A stretch of 43,727 nt of DNA from Thermoanaerobaculum sp. (GTDB taxonomy: Bacteria; Acidobacteriota; Thermoanaerobaculia; Multivoradales; UBA5704). The translations under genes were made by a program, and so were the position numbers. Within the stretch, counting starts at the first letter, position 1. Each line of letters starts with the position of its first letter. The stretch lies in contig JAJKHS010000086.1 in NCBI GenBank assembly GCA_021154885.1, positions 1 to 43,727 on the forward strand. The letters run 5' to 3'. The notes under the pieces were generated by a model. That model was given only the letters and a program-made list of their open reading frames with translations, searched no databases and had not been told where the DNA came from. Shown piece by piece: positions 6,691-15,567 of this stretch.

Positions 6691-8708
6691 GCAGCCAGGA
6701 CCTCTACCAACTCCCCGCCGGCACACCTCGGGCACCGGCCCGCCGCGCCCTGGCAGGAACCGTTCTCGTGCTCTTGGCGTGGCTGGGTTTCCTTACCCAG
6801 CGCTTCGCCTCGGCGCTCCTCTTCCATCCCCTGCTCGGTCCGCCAGCACTTCCTGCGCTTCCGAAAGCCTTCGCCCTTCCGTGCTGTGCCGCGTTGATCG
6901 GGCTTTCAGCCACGCTTTTTGCTAAAAGGACAGCTCTGCCTGCTCTCCTCATCGCTCTCTTGGCCTTCCTGTTCCTCGGTCTCGCGCAAGGCCCGGTCTA
7001 CTTACCCGTACAAATCCTCGTCTGGCTCGTCCGGTTTCACTCCTCGAAAGCCGTCGCCTCCGAGGTGGCCAGTGCCGAGCGCTTGGCGGCTCTCGGCAGC
7101 ATAGCGGTGATCCTCGGGGGCATCGCCGCTCAAGCCGTCATTTCCCTGCGACTGAAGCTCCCCGATCTCCACGGCTCGGCCCGTTTTGCCAACCCCGCGG
7201 AAGTCAAGAGCTCTGGGCTGCTTTTCCAACCCTCCCGTCCAGAGACTCTCGCGGGAGCTGAAGGCGTCTACCTCGGCACGATCGGGACGATCGGGAGGGT
7301 CCGGCCGGTCGGGAATTCCGGCGCCACCTCCGTTCTCGTCAACCTCGCCGACCGACACACTTTTGTGCTGGCTCCCAATCGTGCGGGCAAGGGCGTCGGC
7401 ATGGTGATCCCGACGCTTCTCTCCTGGACGGGATCGACCGTGATTCACGATATGAAGGGAGAGAACTTCCACTTGACCGCAGGCTGGCGCCAGCAGGAGC
7501 TGGGCCACAAGGTCTATCTCTTCGACCCCACGGATCCGGACCATTCCGCCTGCATCAACCCCCTCGAGGAGATTCGGCTCGGTGACTCCGAGATGGGGGA
7601 CATCGGAAATCTCGTACAAGTCGCCGTCGACCCCCAGGGCAAGGGGGCACAAGAAGATCTCAACCACTGGCAGAAGGGCGCCGCTCAGCTCATCACCGCG
7701 ATCGTCCTTCATACCCTTTACGCCGAGGAGGTCAAGACGCTTGCGACCTGCGAGCGGCTCCTCTCTTCAACCAACACCTGCGACCTGCTCACTCGAATCC
7801 ACAACACGGCCCACACACCTGAAGGCCCCCACCCCATCGTCCAAGACCTTGCCGGTTTCTTTCTCGCCTTGGACCCCGAGGAGCTCTCCGGCTATGTCTC
7901 AACCGCCGTCAATTGCCTCATGGTCTTCCGCGATCCGATGATCAGCCGAGTCACGTCCCGCTCCGACTTCCACTGGCGCGACCTGCTCGAGGATTCCGTC
8001 CCCACCTCCATCTATCTCGCCATCCCAGCCGGAGACCAGGCGCGAATCCGGCCTCTCACGCGGATGCTGGTCAACCAACTCTGCTATCGGCTGGTGCAAA
8101 GAATGAACTTTACTCAGAACCGCCATCACCCGGTGCTGATCCTTCTCGACGAATTTCGCTCGCTCGGCCGCCTGCCGGCCCTCGAAGAGTCCCTCGCCTT
8201 CTTCGCAGGCTACGGCGTGCGCGCTTGCATCGTCTGCCAGGACTTGGAGCAGCTCCACAAGCTCTACGGCGAGCGAGAAGAGATCACCGTCCATTGTCAC
8301 TACAAGGTCGTGTTGACGCCAACCGGTCTTAAGACCGCCGAATACATCTCTCAATTGTGTGGCACGACGACGGTCCATCACCAGCACCTCTCGCGTCGCG
8401 TCGGTGGTCTCTTCGGCTCGCAACCTTCAACCGAAGCCCCCAACGAAATCCGCCGGCCACTGCTGACTCCGGACGAGGTCCTGCGCCTGCCCGGAGATCA
8501 AGCCCTCATCTTTCAGCATGGCGGACGCCCCATCCGCGCCACACGCATCAAGTACTACGAAGACCCCGAGTTTGCAAGGCGCGCGAGCCTGCCCCCGCCA
8601 GCCTTCACCCTACCACCTCCCCCGCAACTACCCCGGCGCCAACCCACCACCGCCTCCGGTCCGTCCCTGTCCGCCACCCTTCCGCGGCGCCCGCGCAAAA
8701 GAAATTGA
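6687..8708 (+). CDS. traG: type IV coupling protein, VirD4/TraG ATPase
   Basis: A 673-residue inner-membrane ATPase that links the relaxosome to the type IV secretion channel. Hydrophobic N-terminal segments (about residues 24-45, 75-105 and 135-155) anchor it. The Walker A region is NRAGKGVGMVIPTLL, followed by VIHDMKGENF, the VirD4-type signature. Walker B is HHPVLILLDEFRSLGRLP, followed by EESLAFFAGYGVRACIVCQD. The C terminus is Pro/Arg-rich. The ATG at 6687 overlaps the traF stop; a TTG at 6675 gives a slightly longer frame but lacks this coupling. About 48 bases separate it from trbB, filled by promoter/operator C. Confidence 0.93.
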   Translation: MSSQDLYQLPAGTPRAPARRALAGTVLVLLAWLGFLTQRFASALLFHPLLGPPALPALPKAFALPCCAALIGLSATLFAKRTALPALLIALLAFLFLGLAQGPVYLPVQILVWLVRFHSSKAVASEVASAERLAALGSIAVILGGIAAQAVISLRLKLPDLHGSARFANPAEVKSSGLLFQPSRPETLAGAEGVYLGTIGTIGRVRPVGNSGATSVLVNLADRHTFVLAPNRAGKGVGMVIPTLLSWTGSTVIHDMKGENFHLTAGWRQQELGHKVYLFDPTDPDHSACINPLEEIRLGDSEMGDIGNLVQVAVDPQGKGAQEDLNHWQKGAAQLITAIVLHTLYAEEVKTLATCERLLSSTNTCDLLTRIHNTAHTPEGPHPIVQDLAGFFLALDPEELSGYVSTAVNCLMVFRDPMISRVTSRSDFHWRDLLEDSVPTSIYLAIPAGDQARIRPLTRMLVNQLCYRLVQRMNFTQNRHHPVLILLDEFRSLGRLPALEESLAFFAGYGVRACIVCQDLEQLHKLYGEREEITVHCHYKVVLTPTGLKTAEYISQLCGTTTVHHQHLSRRVGGLFGSQPSTEAPNEIRRPLLTPDEVLRLPGDQALIFQHGGRPIRATRIKYYEDPEFARRASLPPPAFTLPPPPQLPRRQPTTASGPSLSATLPRRPRKRN

Positions 8709-8717
8709 GCAGACCTC

Positions 8718-8751
8718 TTGACTGAATAACTAACCGTCATGTAAGTTATTT
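8718..8751 (+). promoter_or_regulatory. promoter/operator site C before trbB
   Basis: A TTGACT -35-like box (8718-8723) is joined directly to GAATAACT (8724-8731). After 8 bases follows TGTAAGTTATT (8740-8750), which contains a TAAGTT -10-like box (8742-8747) at 18-base spacing. The trbB ATG is at 8757, so a start site about seven bases past the -10 gives an almost leaderless mRNA. Any protein bound to the two half-sites would cover the whole promoter. Confidence 0.7.
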
Positions 8752-8756
8752 GGGCC

Positions 8757-9728
8757 ATGCCGGCTCATCGCCTCCCCGAAGCCTTTCTCCACGAGCTTCT
8801 TGAAAGAGAGCTCGGTCCGATCCTCCTAGAATCCTTGACCGATCCAGGGGTGGTCGAGATCCTGGTCAATCCCGATCGGATGATCTGGGAGGACCGCTTC
8901 GGGAAGGGCCTGGTCTGCCTCTCAGAGCAGGCAGACCCGCTGGCCCTTGAATCCCTCACCTCGACAATCGCCTCGCTGCGCGAGACGACTTTCACCGACA
9001 CGAATCCCGAGCTGTCGACCTTCCTTGATGTCTCGGGCATCGGCCGCTGCCGCTTCACCGCCGCCCGGCCTCCCATTGTCGAAGGCATCGCCGTTTCAAT
9101 CCGCAAGCACGAGGCCGGCCATGTCTATCGCCTGGACCCCGACTTCCGGGACAAGGGCTTCATCTCCCACGCCCATACGGGAATCCTTAAAACCGCGATC
9201 AACGATCGCAACAACATCATTGTTTGCGGCGGCCCGGGGGCCGGTAAGACCGCGCTTGCCAACGCCATCCTTCTCGAGATCGCGGACCCCACAACCCGCA
9301 TCCTCCTGCTCGAGGACGTCCCTGAGCTTCACTGCCCCGGACTCCATACCGTGTCTCTGCGCAAGGCGCCCACGCACGACCTCGAAGCTCTCCTTCGCCT
9401 CACAGTGCGCTTTCGTCCCTCGCGGATCTGCCTTGGCGAGCTGCGGGGCAACGAGACCCTCACCCTGTTGAGCGCCTGGAACACCGACACGCGGGGAGGC
9501 ATCGCCACCCTCCATGCCAACAGCAGCCGATCCGCCCTCGACCGACTCGAACTCTTTGTGCGGCTCGCCAGCAACTCCGTCGCCGAAGTCGCCCGCACCC
9601 TGATCGGTCAAGCCGTGCATCTCATCGTCGCTGTTCACCGCGGCCAGCAAGGCCCCCACGTGGCCGAGCTCCTCCGCGTCGAAGGTTACGACTCGCAGGC
9701 CGGTGATTACCGCCTGGCCTATGAATGA
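8757..9728 (+). CDS. trbB: VirB11/TrbB secretion ATPase
   Basis: A 323-residue hexameric traffic ATPase of the conjugation channel. Walker A is CGGPGAGKTALANAIL; LLLEDVPEL is the Asp box; RICLGELRGNETL is Walker B; ATLHANSS is the histidine box. The N-terminal domain (VEILVNPDRMIWEDRFG) is typical of TrbB. The ATG at 8757 follows promoter/operator C by six bases and no Shine-Dalgarno sequence is visible. First gene of the trb operon; trbC follows with a 24-base gap. Confidence 0.94.
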   Translation: MPAHRLPEAFLHELLERELGPILLESLTDPGVVEILVNPDRMIWEDRFGKGLVCLSEQADPLALESLTSTIASLRETTFTDTNPELSTFLDVSGIGRCRFTAARPPIVEGIAVSIRKHEAGHVYRLDPDFRDKGFISHAHTGILKTAINDRNNIIVCGGPGAGKTALANAILLEIADPTTRILLLEDVPELHCPGLHTVSLRKAPTHDLEALLRLTVRFRPSRICLGELRGNETLTLLSAWNTDTRGGIATLHANSSRSALDRLELFVRLASNSVAEVARTLIGQAVHLIVAVHRGQQGPHVAELLRVEGYDSQAGDYRLAYE

Positions 9729-9752
9729 GAACAGAAAGGAGAGTTGGTCTCA

Positions 9753-10067
9753 ATGAATCGCCCCCTGGTGGTCCTCTTCGCCCTTCTCGCCCTCCTCGCG
9801 CTCGCAGGACCGGCCGCGGCGACCGTTGCCGGGGGACCGGACCTGCCCTGGAACAGTCCCCTCAAGGACTTGACCGACAACCTTCAGGGACCGGTCGCCA
9901 CCTACTCTTCGATCGCCGCCATGGTCGTCGGCGCCATCATGTGGGGCTGGGGGCAAAGCCACGGCGAGGGCACCCAACGCCTGGCCAAACTGATCTTTGC
10001 CATCCCCTGCGCCGTCTTTGCCGTCAAGATCCTGAGCAGTCTCGGCATGATGGGAGCGATCCTCTGA
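9753..10067 (+). CDS. trbC: TrbC/VirB2 pilin
   Basis: A 104-residue pilin precursor: an N-terminal signal segment (VVLFALLALLALAGPAAA), a short polar region, and two hydrophobic segments (SIAAMVVGAIMWGWG and AKLIFAIPCAVFAVKILSSL). It forms the conjugative pilus after processing, in IncP by TraF. The ATG at 9753 has AAGGAGAG nine bases upstream; the TTG at 9744 is too close to that site. The stop overlaps the trbD start (TGATG). Confidence 0.88.
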   Translation: MNRPLVVLFALLALLALAGPAAATVAGGPDLPWNSPLKDLTDNLQGPVATYSSIAAMVVGAIMWGWGQSHGEGTQRLAKLIFAIPCAVFAVKILSSLGMMGAIL

Positions 10068-10387
10068 TGGAACGGGTCGAGCGTCGCCGGGACTTGGCGG
10101 AAACCCCCGTCCATCCGTCCCTCACCCGTCCCATCCTCATGGGCGGCATCGAAAAGGACCTCGCGATGTTGGAGATCCTTTTGGGCGGCGCCATCCTCGC
10201 TCTCGCCGGTCCCACGCTCGTGACGTTCGCGATCCTCGCCGTGATCGTCGTCGCCATCAACCCCTGGCTGCTCGCTCCTCTCTCCGAGCGCGATCCGCAG
10301 GCCTTCGCCATCTACCTGCGACACATCCAGTACCTGCCGAGCTATCCAGCGGCGAGCACTCACCATACGCCCCTCTCCCACCGGTAA
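10067..10387 (+). CDS. trbD: TrbD/VirB3 channel protein
   Basis: A 106-residue inner-membrane protein with the family opening HPSLTRPILMGGIEKDLAMLE. It has two hydrophobic stretches (LLGGAILALAGPTLVTFAI and LAVIVVAINPWLLAPL) and the SERDPQAFAIYLRHIQY tail. VirB3-type proteins work with the VirB4 ATPase encoded next. The ATG overlaps the trbC stop by one base. The frame is open far upstream across trbC, but that extension is only antisense-free noise. Confidence 0.88.
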   Translation: MERVERRRDLAETPVHPSLTRPILMGGIEKDLAMLEILLGGAILALAGPTLVTFAILAVIVVAINPWLLAPLSERDPQAFAIYLRHIQYLPSYPAASTHHTPLSHR

Positions 10388-10390
10388 GCC

Positions 10391-12835
10391 ATGCTGATTC
10401 AAGAATTCTCGCGGCGGGCTCAGAGCGTCCAGGACCTGATGCTCTGGGCAGCTCTCGTCGCTCCCGGAGTCGTCCTCAACAAAGACGGCTCTCTGACGAC
10501 CGGATGGACTTTCCAGGGACCGGACCTCAACTCCGCCACGGCCGAGGAGCTCCAGGCCCTCACCCAGCAGACCAACCGCGTCTTGATGGGCCTCGACGAG
10601 TCCTGGATCCTTCACTGCGACGTGCTGCGCTCGCCGGCCTCTGCGCAGCCGGATGCCGATGCCTTCCGCCACCCGGTCGCCCAGGCGATCGACCGCGAAC
10701 GCCGGTGGCAAAACGCCGCCACCCTCTATCAGACCCAATCCGTCCTACTCCTCACCTATCGGCCGGAAGGCGAGCGTGCCTCGCGCCTCAAATCTCTCTT
10801 CGTCGCCGGCAACGAGCTGACGACAGAGCGGGGGGACGACCACCTGGAGGAGCTCCACGACCGGCTCGCCGAGATCGAGCAGGGGCTCTCTCACATCCTG
10901 CGCCTCAAGCGGCTCTCCGACGAGAGGCTCCTCACCCACCTCCATTCGATCCTGACCGGGCTTGATCATCCCGTCCGGGTCCCCTCGACGCCTCTTCTCC
11001 TCGACGGCCTCCTCGCCTCCCAGGACCTCGAGGGAGTCCTCCAACCGAAGATCGGCGAGCAATACGTCGCCGTCGTCTCGTTGACGGGCCTGCCCCGCGC
11101 CACCACCCCCGGCCTTTTAGATCAGGTGGTAAACCTTCCTTTTCCCCTGCGGCTCAACACTCGCTTCATTCCCCTCAACTTCGCCGAGGCCGATCGGGTC
11201 CTCGCGGGCTATCGCCGGGCGTGGATGCGCAAACGGCGGGGGATGCGCTGGCTCTTCGCCGGCCTCTTCGGCAACCCGGCCAGCCGCGACGACCAGGACG
11301 TTTCCGTCGACCATGACAGCGCCGACATGATGGCTGACGTCGATCTCGCAACCGCCGAGCTCAACGCCCAGGCGGTGCGCTTCGGCTTTGTCACTCTCAC
11401 CGTCGTCCTGCACCACCACGAACCGTCAGAGCTCGCCTCCCGCGCTCGCACCGTCGCCTCGCTCATCCAAGCCCTCGGTGTTCCCGCGCGCGTCGAAAGA
11501 GACAACACCCTGGACGCTTTTTTGGGCTCGATCGCCCCGGCCAGTGCCAACAACGTTCGCCGGCCGCTCATCCATACCGCCAATCTTGCCGACCTTCTGC
11601 CGCTGACCACGGTCTGGCAAGGTAAAACCGTCAATCCCAGCCCCTACTCCCCTCCGGGAGGCTCCCCGGCTCTGCTCTGGACCTCAACCGAGGGCTCAAC
11701 CGCCTTCTGCTTCAACCTTCACGCCGCAAGCGACGTCGGACACTCCCTGATCCTCGGCCCCACGGGCAGCGGCAAGAGCACCATCGTCGCTCTGCTCATG
11801 GCGCAGTGGTTCCGCTACGAAGGCGCCCGCGTCATCGCTTTCGACAAGGGCGGCTCCTTCCTTCCCTTGACCTACGCCTTGGGCGGGGCCCACTACGACC
11901 TCGCCGCCCAAGGCTCCGAGCTTGCCCTCTGTCCGCTCGCCCGCGTCGACGATCTGCATGAACGCTCGGAGTGCCAAGAGTGGCTCGAGGACTTCTTCGA
12001 GCTCAACAAGGTCGAGATCAACCCGGGACGAAGGATCGCCATCGCCAACGCTCTGGCCCTCCTTGCCTCTCAGGACGACCGCACCCTGACCAACTTCCGC
12101 TTGAAAGTCCAGGACCAGGAGCTGCGCGACGCGCTCTTGCCCTACACCAGCGCCGGCAGCATCGGAGCGACCCTGCTCGACTCTCCGGCGGACAACCTGA
12201 CAGATGCCTCCCTTCTGACCTTTGAGATGGTGCGACTGATGGAGCAGGGATCCCGCTTCGTCGTCCCCACCCTGCTCTACCTGTTCCGCAGACTGACCCA
12301 ACGATTTACCTCTGGCGCGCCGACGCTCCTCGTCCTCGACGAGGGGTGGACCTTCCTCGACCACGAAAAGTTCGCCCACAGAATCCGTCTCTGGCTCAAA
12401 GAGCTTCGCAAGTACAACGTCAGTGTGCTCTTCGCGACGCAGAGCCTGGCGGACTTCGCGGCCACAGCGCTCGCCCAGGTGCTGGTCGAGAGCACGGAGA
12501 CGAAAGTCTTTCTCCCCAATCCCCAAGCTGCCAACGAGGCGGTCGCACCTCTTTACCGCTCCTTGGGCCTCAATCCGCGCCAGTTGGCCTTGATCGCCGG
12601 CGCCCGCCCCAAGAGCGACTACTACGTCTCCTGCAGCGAGGGCAACCGCCTCATGCGTTTAGAGCTCGGCCCCTTGACCTTGAGCTTCTGCGGCGCCGGC
12701 TCGCGGCAGGAGCTCGCCAAGGTCCGCGAGCTCGCCGCCATCCACGGCCGGCTCTGGCCCGCCTTCTGGCTCGAGAGCCGGAGCCTTTCAACCTGGGCCG
12801 AGGCCCTTCGGCCCCAACTGGAGAACCGTCCATGA
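10391..12835 (+). CDS. trbE: VirB4/TrbE ATPase
   Basis: An 814-residue ATPase that powers pilus assembly and transfer. The N-terminal CagE/TrbE/VirB domain is seen around LLTYRPEGERASRLKSLF and YVAVVSLTGLP. Walker A is LILGPTGSGKSTIVALLMAQ; the family motif RVIAFDKGGSF follows; Walker B is TLLVLDEGWTFLDHEKF; VLFATQSLADF and the C-terminal ARPKSDYYV complete the pattern. The length is normal for TrbE. It starts three bases after trbD and overlaps trbJ by four bases (ATGA). Confidence 0.95.
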   Translation: MLIQEFSRRAQSVQDLMLWAALVAPGVVLNKDGSLTTGWTFQGPDLNSATAEELQALTQQTNRVLMGLDESWILHCDVLRSPASAQPDADAFRHPVAQAIDRERRWQNAATLYQTQSVLLLTYRPEGERASRLKSLFVAGNELTTERGDDHLEELHDRLAEIEQGLSHILRLKRLSDERLLTHLHSILTGLDHPVRVPSTPLLLDGLLASQDLEGVLQPKIGEQYVAVVSLTGLPRATTPGLLDQVVNLPFPLRLNTRFIPLNFAEADRVLAGYRRAWMRKRRGMRWLFAGLFGNPASRDDQDVSVDHDSADMMADVDLATAELNAQAVRFGFVTLTVVLHHHEPSELASRARTVASLIQALGVPARVERDNTLDAFLGSIAPASANNVRRPLIHTANLADLLPLTTVWQGKTVNPSPYSPPGGSPALLWTSTEGSTAFCFNLHAASDVGHSLILGPTGSGKSTIVALLMAQWFRYEGARVIAFDKGGSFLPLTYALGGAHYDLAAQGSELALCPLARVDDLHERSECQEWLEDFFELNKVEINPGRRIAIANALALLASQDDRTLTNFRLKVQDQELRDALLPYTSAGSIGATLLDSPADNLTDASLLTFEMVRLMEQGSRFVVPTLLYLFRRLTQRFTSGAPTLLVLDEGWTFLDHEKFAHRIRLWLKELRKYNVSVLFATQSLADFAATALAQVLVESTETKVFLPNPQAANEAVAPLYRSLGLNPRQLALIAGARPKSDYYVSCSEGNRLMRLELGPLTLSFCGAGSRQELAKVRELAAIHGRLWPAFWLESRSLSTWAEALRPQLENRP

Positions 12836-13629
12836 CCAAGAAACGGCTGTTGCCTCTGCTGCTCATCGGCCTGCTGCTCTTCATGCCCTCGACGGCCAAT
12901 GCGACCGGGATCCCCGTCGTCGACATCCTGGCTTGGATCCAGCGTTTTTCCATCATCTACAACCAGTACCAGCAGCTCGTCAACCAGTATCAGCACATCC
13001 AGGTCGCCATCACCGAAGCCCGGGCCGCCGTCAAGCAGCTCGAGGCCTACCGAGACGGTCATTACTCGGACTTAAACGGCCTCCTGGGAGCTGTCGACCA
13101 GATCTTCAACAGCTACTCCCAGATCCAAAGCAACTTGGGCTATCTGAAGATCGGCGTCGAAGACATCTACCGGCAGAACTTTCCCGGCGCCGACGTCTAC
13201 GCAACCGATCCGAACGTCAATGTGCCCGACAGCTACGTCCAGAGAGTCGGCCGCGTCAATGAGACCCTCGCCCTTCTGTTCAAGGGACTCAACAGGATCA
13301 CCTGGAACGACACCCACAGCCAGATCGAGCTGGCCGAATTCGCGGCCGCCTCGCAAGGGGCGGACACCGCGCTCAAAGCGGCCCAGGCCAACGCGATGCT
13401 CACCAGCCTGGGGGTGACCGAACAGCAGAAGACCCTGCAGGCGACGATGATGACGGCCAACGTCGTTGCCCTGGGGGTGGCGATGCAGGTCCAGGACCAG
13501 GCCACGGCCCAGGCGGCCCGCTCCCGCTGGCTCAACTCTCAGACGCCTCCTCCCCCGGTCGGCTTCGATCCCTCGGCCTCCGGCTACACCGGCCTGCCCT
13601 CTTCTGCGCCCACCTCGCTCTTCTTTTGA
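12832..13629 (+). CDS. trbJ: TrbJ/VirB5-like channel protein
   Basis: A 265-residue exported protein with a cleavable signal (LLPLLLIGLLLFMPSTANA). The mature part is helical and begins with the TrbJ-typical PVVDILAWIQRFSIIYNQYQ and a paired YQQLVNQYQHIQVA segment. A second conserved block is AAQANAMLTSLGVTEQQKTLQ. The TrbJ/VirB5 family contributes to the pilus tip and mating-pair formation. Its ATG overlaps the trbE stop. Confidence 0.88.
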   Translation: MTKKRLLPLLLIGLLLFMPSTANATGIPVVDILAWIQRFSIIYNQYQQLVNQYQHIQVAITEARAAVKQLEAYRDGHYSDLNGLLGAVDQIFNSYSQIQSNLGYLKIGVEDIYRQNFPGADVYATDPNVNVPDSYVQRVGRVNETLALLFKGLNRITWNDTHSQIELAEFAAASQGADTALKAAQANAMLTSLGVTEQQKTLQATMMTANVVALGVAMQVQDQATAQAARSRWLNSQTPPPPVGFDPSASGYTGLPSSAPTSLFF

Positions 13630-13640
13630 GGCCGCCGCCG

Positions 13641-14027
13641 ATGAGCTTTCTCAAAACGCTTCTCTCGAAACCTCACTTCGTGCCGGCCTTGGCGATTCTT
13701 GCCGCCGTGGCCGCTCTTCTTCTCGTCGGCTACCAGGCCACCCATACTCGCCCACCCTCGCCGATCGAAATCCTCCACCAGGACACCCTTGACAAGACCT
13801 ACGACCCTCGCTACTGGACGGCTCTCGCTCGCGAGCAGCCGGAGCTCTACCAGACCTCCCTCCTCTATTGCATCGCTCATAAGGCGAGGCCGAACTGCGA
13901 TGCGCTGCGCCGGCAGGCATTCACCACCTCGCTCGAACATTCAGCCACCGCTGCACCACCACCTCTCGAGCCTGCGGCGGTGCCTGCCCAGCCCACGCCG
14001 AAGACTCCCGCCGCGAGGCCACGTTGA
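13641..14027 (+). CDS. small membrane protein in the trbK position
   Basis: A 128-residue protein with one N-terminal membrane segment (FVPALAILAAVAALLLVGY), a middle domain (DTLDKTYDPRYWTALAREQP), a pair of cysteines (LLYCIAHKARPNCDALR) and an Ala/Pro-rich tail. The C-x8-PNC-x-A spacing recalls TrbK/EexN entry-exclusion proteins, encoded at this place between trbJ and trbL in IncP-like clusters. There is no lipobox, unlike RP4 TrbK, so the function is inferred from position. The ATG at 13641 is preferred over an upstream TTG. The stop overlaps the trbL start (TGATG). Confidence 0.6.
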   Translation: MSFLKTLLSKPHFVPALAILAAVAALLLVGYQATHTRPPSPIEILHQDTLDKTYDPRYWTALAREQPELYQTSLLYCIAHKARPNCDALRRQAFTTSLEHSATAAPPPLEPAAVPAQPTPKTPAARPR

Positions 14028-14851
14028 TGGACCTCGGACTCCTGAACACCGTTCTTGACGCCTTCGACACCGCCACCGGTACCTGGGTCGCGACGCTTCA
14101 ACCTCTCGCCCTGGGCCTCTTCGCGGCATTGGGCACGATGGAATTCATCTGGACCTTCGTGCGTGCCGCCATCTCGGCTCGCGTCTCTGCCGCCGACCTG
14201 TTTGAGCTCGGGTTCCGAAAGCTTCTCTACCTGGCGTTTCTCAATTGGTTGATCCTCAAGAGCCCGGCCGCGTTCGGACTGATCATCTCGACTTTCCAGA
14301 AAGCCGGCGGCCAGGCCGCCGGCATCACGGCGCTACGTCCCAGCGCCTATCTCAACACCGGCGTCAGCCTGTCGATGCACCTCTGGTCCGGATGGAACGC
14401 GGCCGGGTTCTTCTTCGACCCCTTCGGGCGCGAGCTTGCGGTCTACGGCACGCTCGCCTGCATCGTCATCTTCGGCCTCATGGCGACCTCGCTCATGGTC
14501 ACGCTGATCGAGTCCTACATCATCATCAGCGGTGGCGCTCAACTGCTCCTCGGCTTCGCCGCCAGCCGTTGGACCTTCCCTTTAGCGGAGGGTGGCGTCA
14601 CGGCGGTCTTCAGAATCGCCGTCAAGCTCCTGGTCACCTACCTCGTGACCGGTGTCATCGCCGGCCTGACCTTTCAATGGGCGGCGACACTTCAGACCAA
14701 CTCCTTCGTCGACATCTTTCAATTCCTGACGTTTCTTGGCACCGCGTTTACGGCGGCGATTCTCCAGTGGACTCTGCCCAGCCGGCTCACCAACTACCTC
14801 GTTCCGCCGTCCTTTCACATCCGCTTGAGCCCGGTTGTCGGTGACAACTAA
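14027..14851 (+). CDS. trbL: TrbL/VirB6 polytopic channel protein
   Basis: A 274-residue inner-membrane protein with several hydrophobic segments: LQPLALGLFAALGTMEFIWT near the N terminus, LACIVIFGLMATSLMVTLIE, YIIISGGAQLLLGFAASRWT (the VirB6/TrbL signature region), VKLLVTYLVTGVIAGLTFQW, and a C-terminal FLTFLGTAFTAAILQWTLP. It forms part of the inner-membrane pore. At 274 residues it is much shorter than usual TrbL (about 400-550) and lacks the long hydrophilic tail. Starts by TGATG overlap with the preceding gene; 29 bases separate it from trbF. Confidence 0.88.
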   Translation: MDLGLLNTVLDAFDTATGTWVATLQPLALGLFAALGTMEFIWTFVRAAISARVSAADLFELGFRKLLYLAFLNWLILKSPAAFGLIISTFQKAGGQAAGITALRPSAYLNTGVSLSMHLWSGWNAAGFFFDPFGRELAVYGTLACIVIFGLMATSLMVTLIESYIIISGGAQLLLGFAASRWTFPLAEGGVTAVFRIAVKLLVTYLVTGVIAGLTFQWAATLQTNSFVDIFQFLTFLGTAFTAAILQWTLPSRLTNYLVPPSFHIRLSPVVGDN

Positions 14852-14880
14852 AAGCCCCACTCCGTCTTCTCTTCAACGCC

Positions 14881-15567
14881 ATGCTCAAGGTCCACACCCA
14901 TCACCTCGAAGGACGGTCCGCCCACGACAATCGGTGGGAGCGACTCGCCGCAAGCCGCGAGAACTACCGCATCCTCGCGGCCATCCTGCTCGCTCTCGAC
15001 GTCTTCCTCGCCGTCCTCAACTGGCACCTCGCAACCCATGCCCAGATCGCCACCTATGTCGTCCAGGTGGATCGCTTCGGCCAAGCTCAGTCCGCCGGTC
15101 CGATCGATCCCAAAGCCATCGCCACGGACGCGCTGTGGCGGTGGACTCTCTCCCTTCTAATCCGTAATCTGCGCACCCTCGATCAGGACCCCAACCTTTT
15201 GAAGATGCATCTGGACGACGGTCTCTCTTTCCTTCGCGGCCACGCCGCCACCATCGTCCAGGACTATTTCCGCGAGCAAAACCCCTTCGTCCTTGCGAAA
15301 TACTCCACGGTCCTCGTCCAGCAGCCCATCACCGTGCTGCGGCGGGGCAAGAACATCTGGCAAATCGAATGGACCGAAACCCACCGCGACCTTGGCGGCC
15401 GAACCGTCGAGGAGCGCTGGCAGGCTCTCGCCACCACCATGACCGATCCTCCCCAGAAGAGGGCCGGCCAAGGAGACGACCAACTCAAACGAGGAGCCTT
15501 AAATCCTCTCGGGCTCTTTGTCAGCGACCTCGATTGGACCCCCGTTGCTACCCAAAGGAGACCCTAA
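14881..15567 (+). CDS. trbF: TrbF/VirB8 channel protein
   Basis: A 228-residue bitopic protein: a short cytoplasmic N terminus with SAHDNRWERLAASRENYR, one membrane segment (ILAAILLALDVFLAVLNWHLA), and a periplasmic VirB8-fold domain with YVVQVDRFGQAQSAGPI and the family block IWQIEWTETHRDLGGRTVEE. NPLGLFVSDLDWT is the conserved end. VirB8 proteins nucleate channel assembly. No clear Shine-Dalgarno sequence is visible before the ATG. The stop overlaps the trbG start (TAATG). Confidence 0.9.
   Translation: MLKVHTHHLEGRSAHDNRWERLAASRENYRILAAILLALDVFLAVLNWHLATHAQIATYVVQVDRFGQAQSAGPIDPKAIATDALWRWTLSLLIRNLRTLDQDPNLLKMHLDDGLSFLRGHAATIVQDYFREQNPFVLAKYSTVLVQQPITVLRRGKNIWQIEWTETHRDLGGRTVEERWQALATTMTDPPQKRAGQGDDQLKRGALNPLGLFVSDLDWTPVATQRRP

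Noticed and set aside
10067-10738. Minus-strand frame across trbD and trbE, and the long plus frame that begins at 9725 before trbD
   Set aside because: Both are shadows; trbC and trbD have clear family sequences and overlap-coupled starts that explain the DNA.
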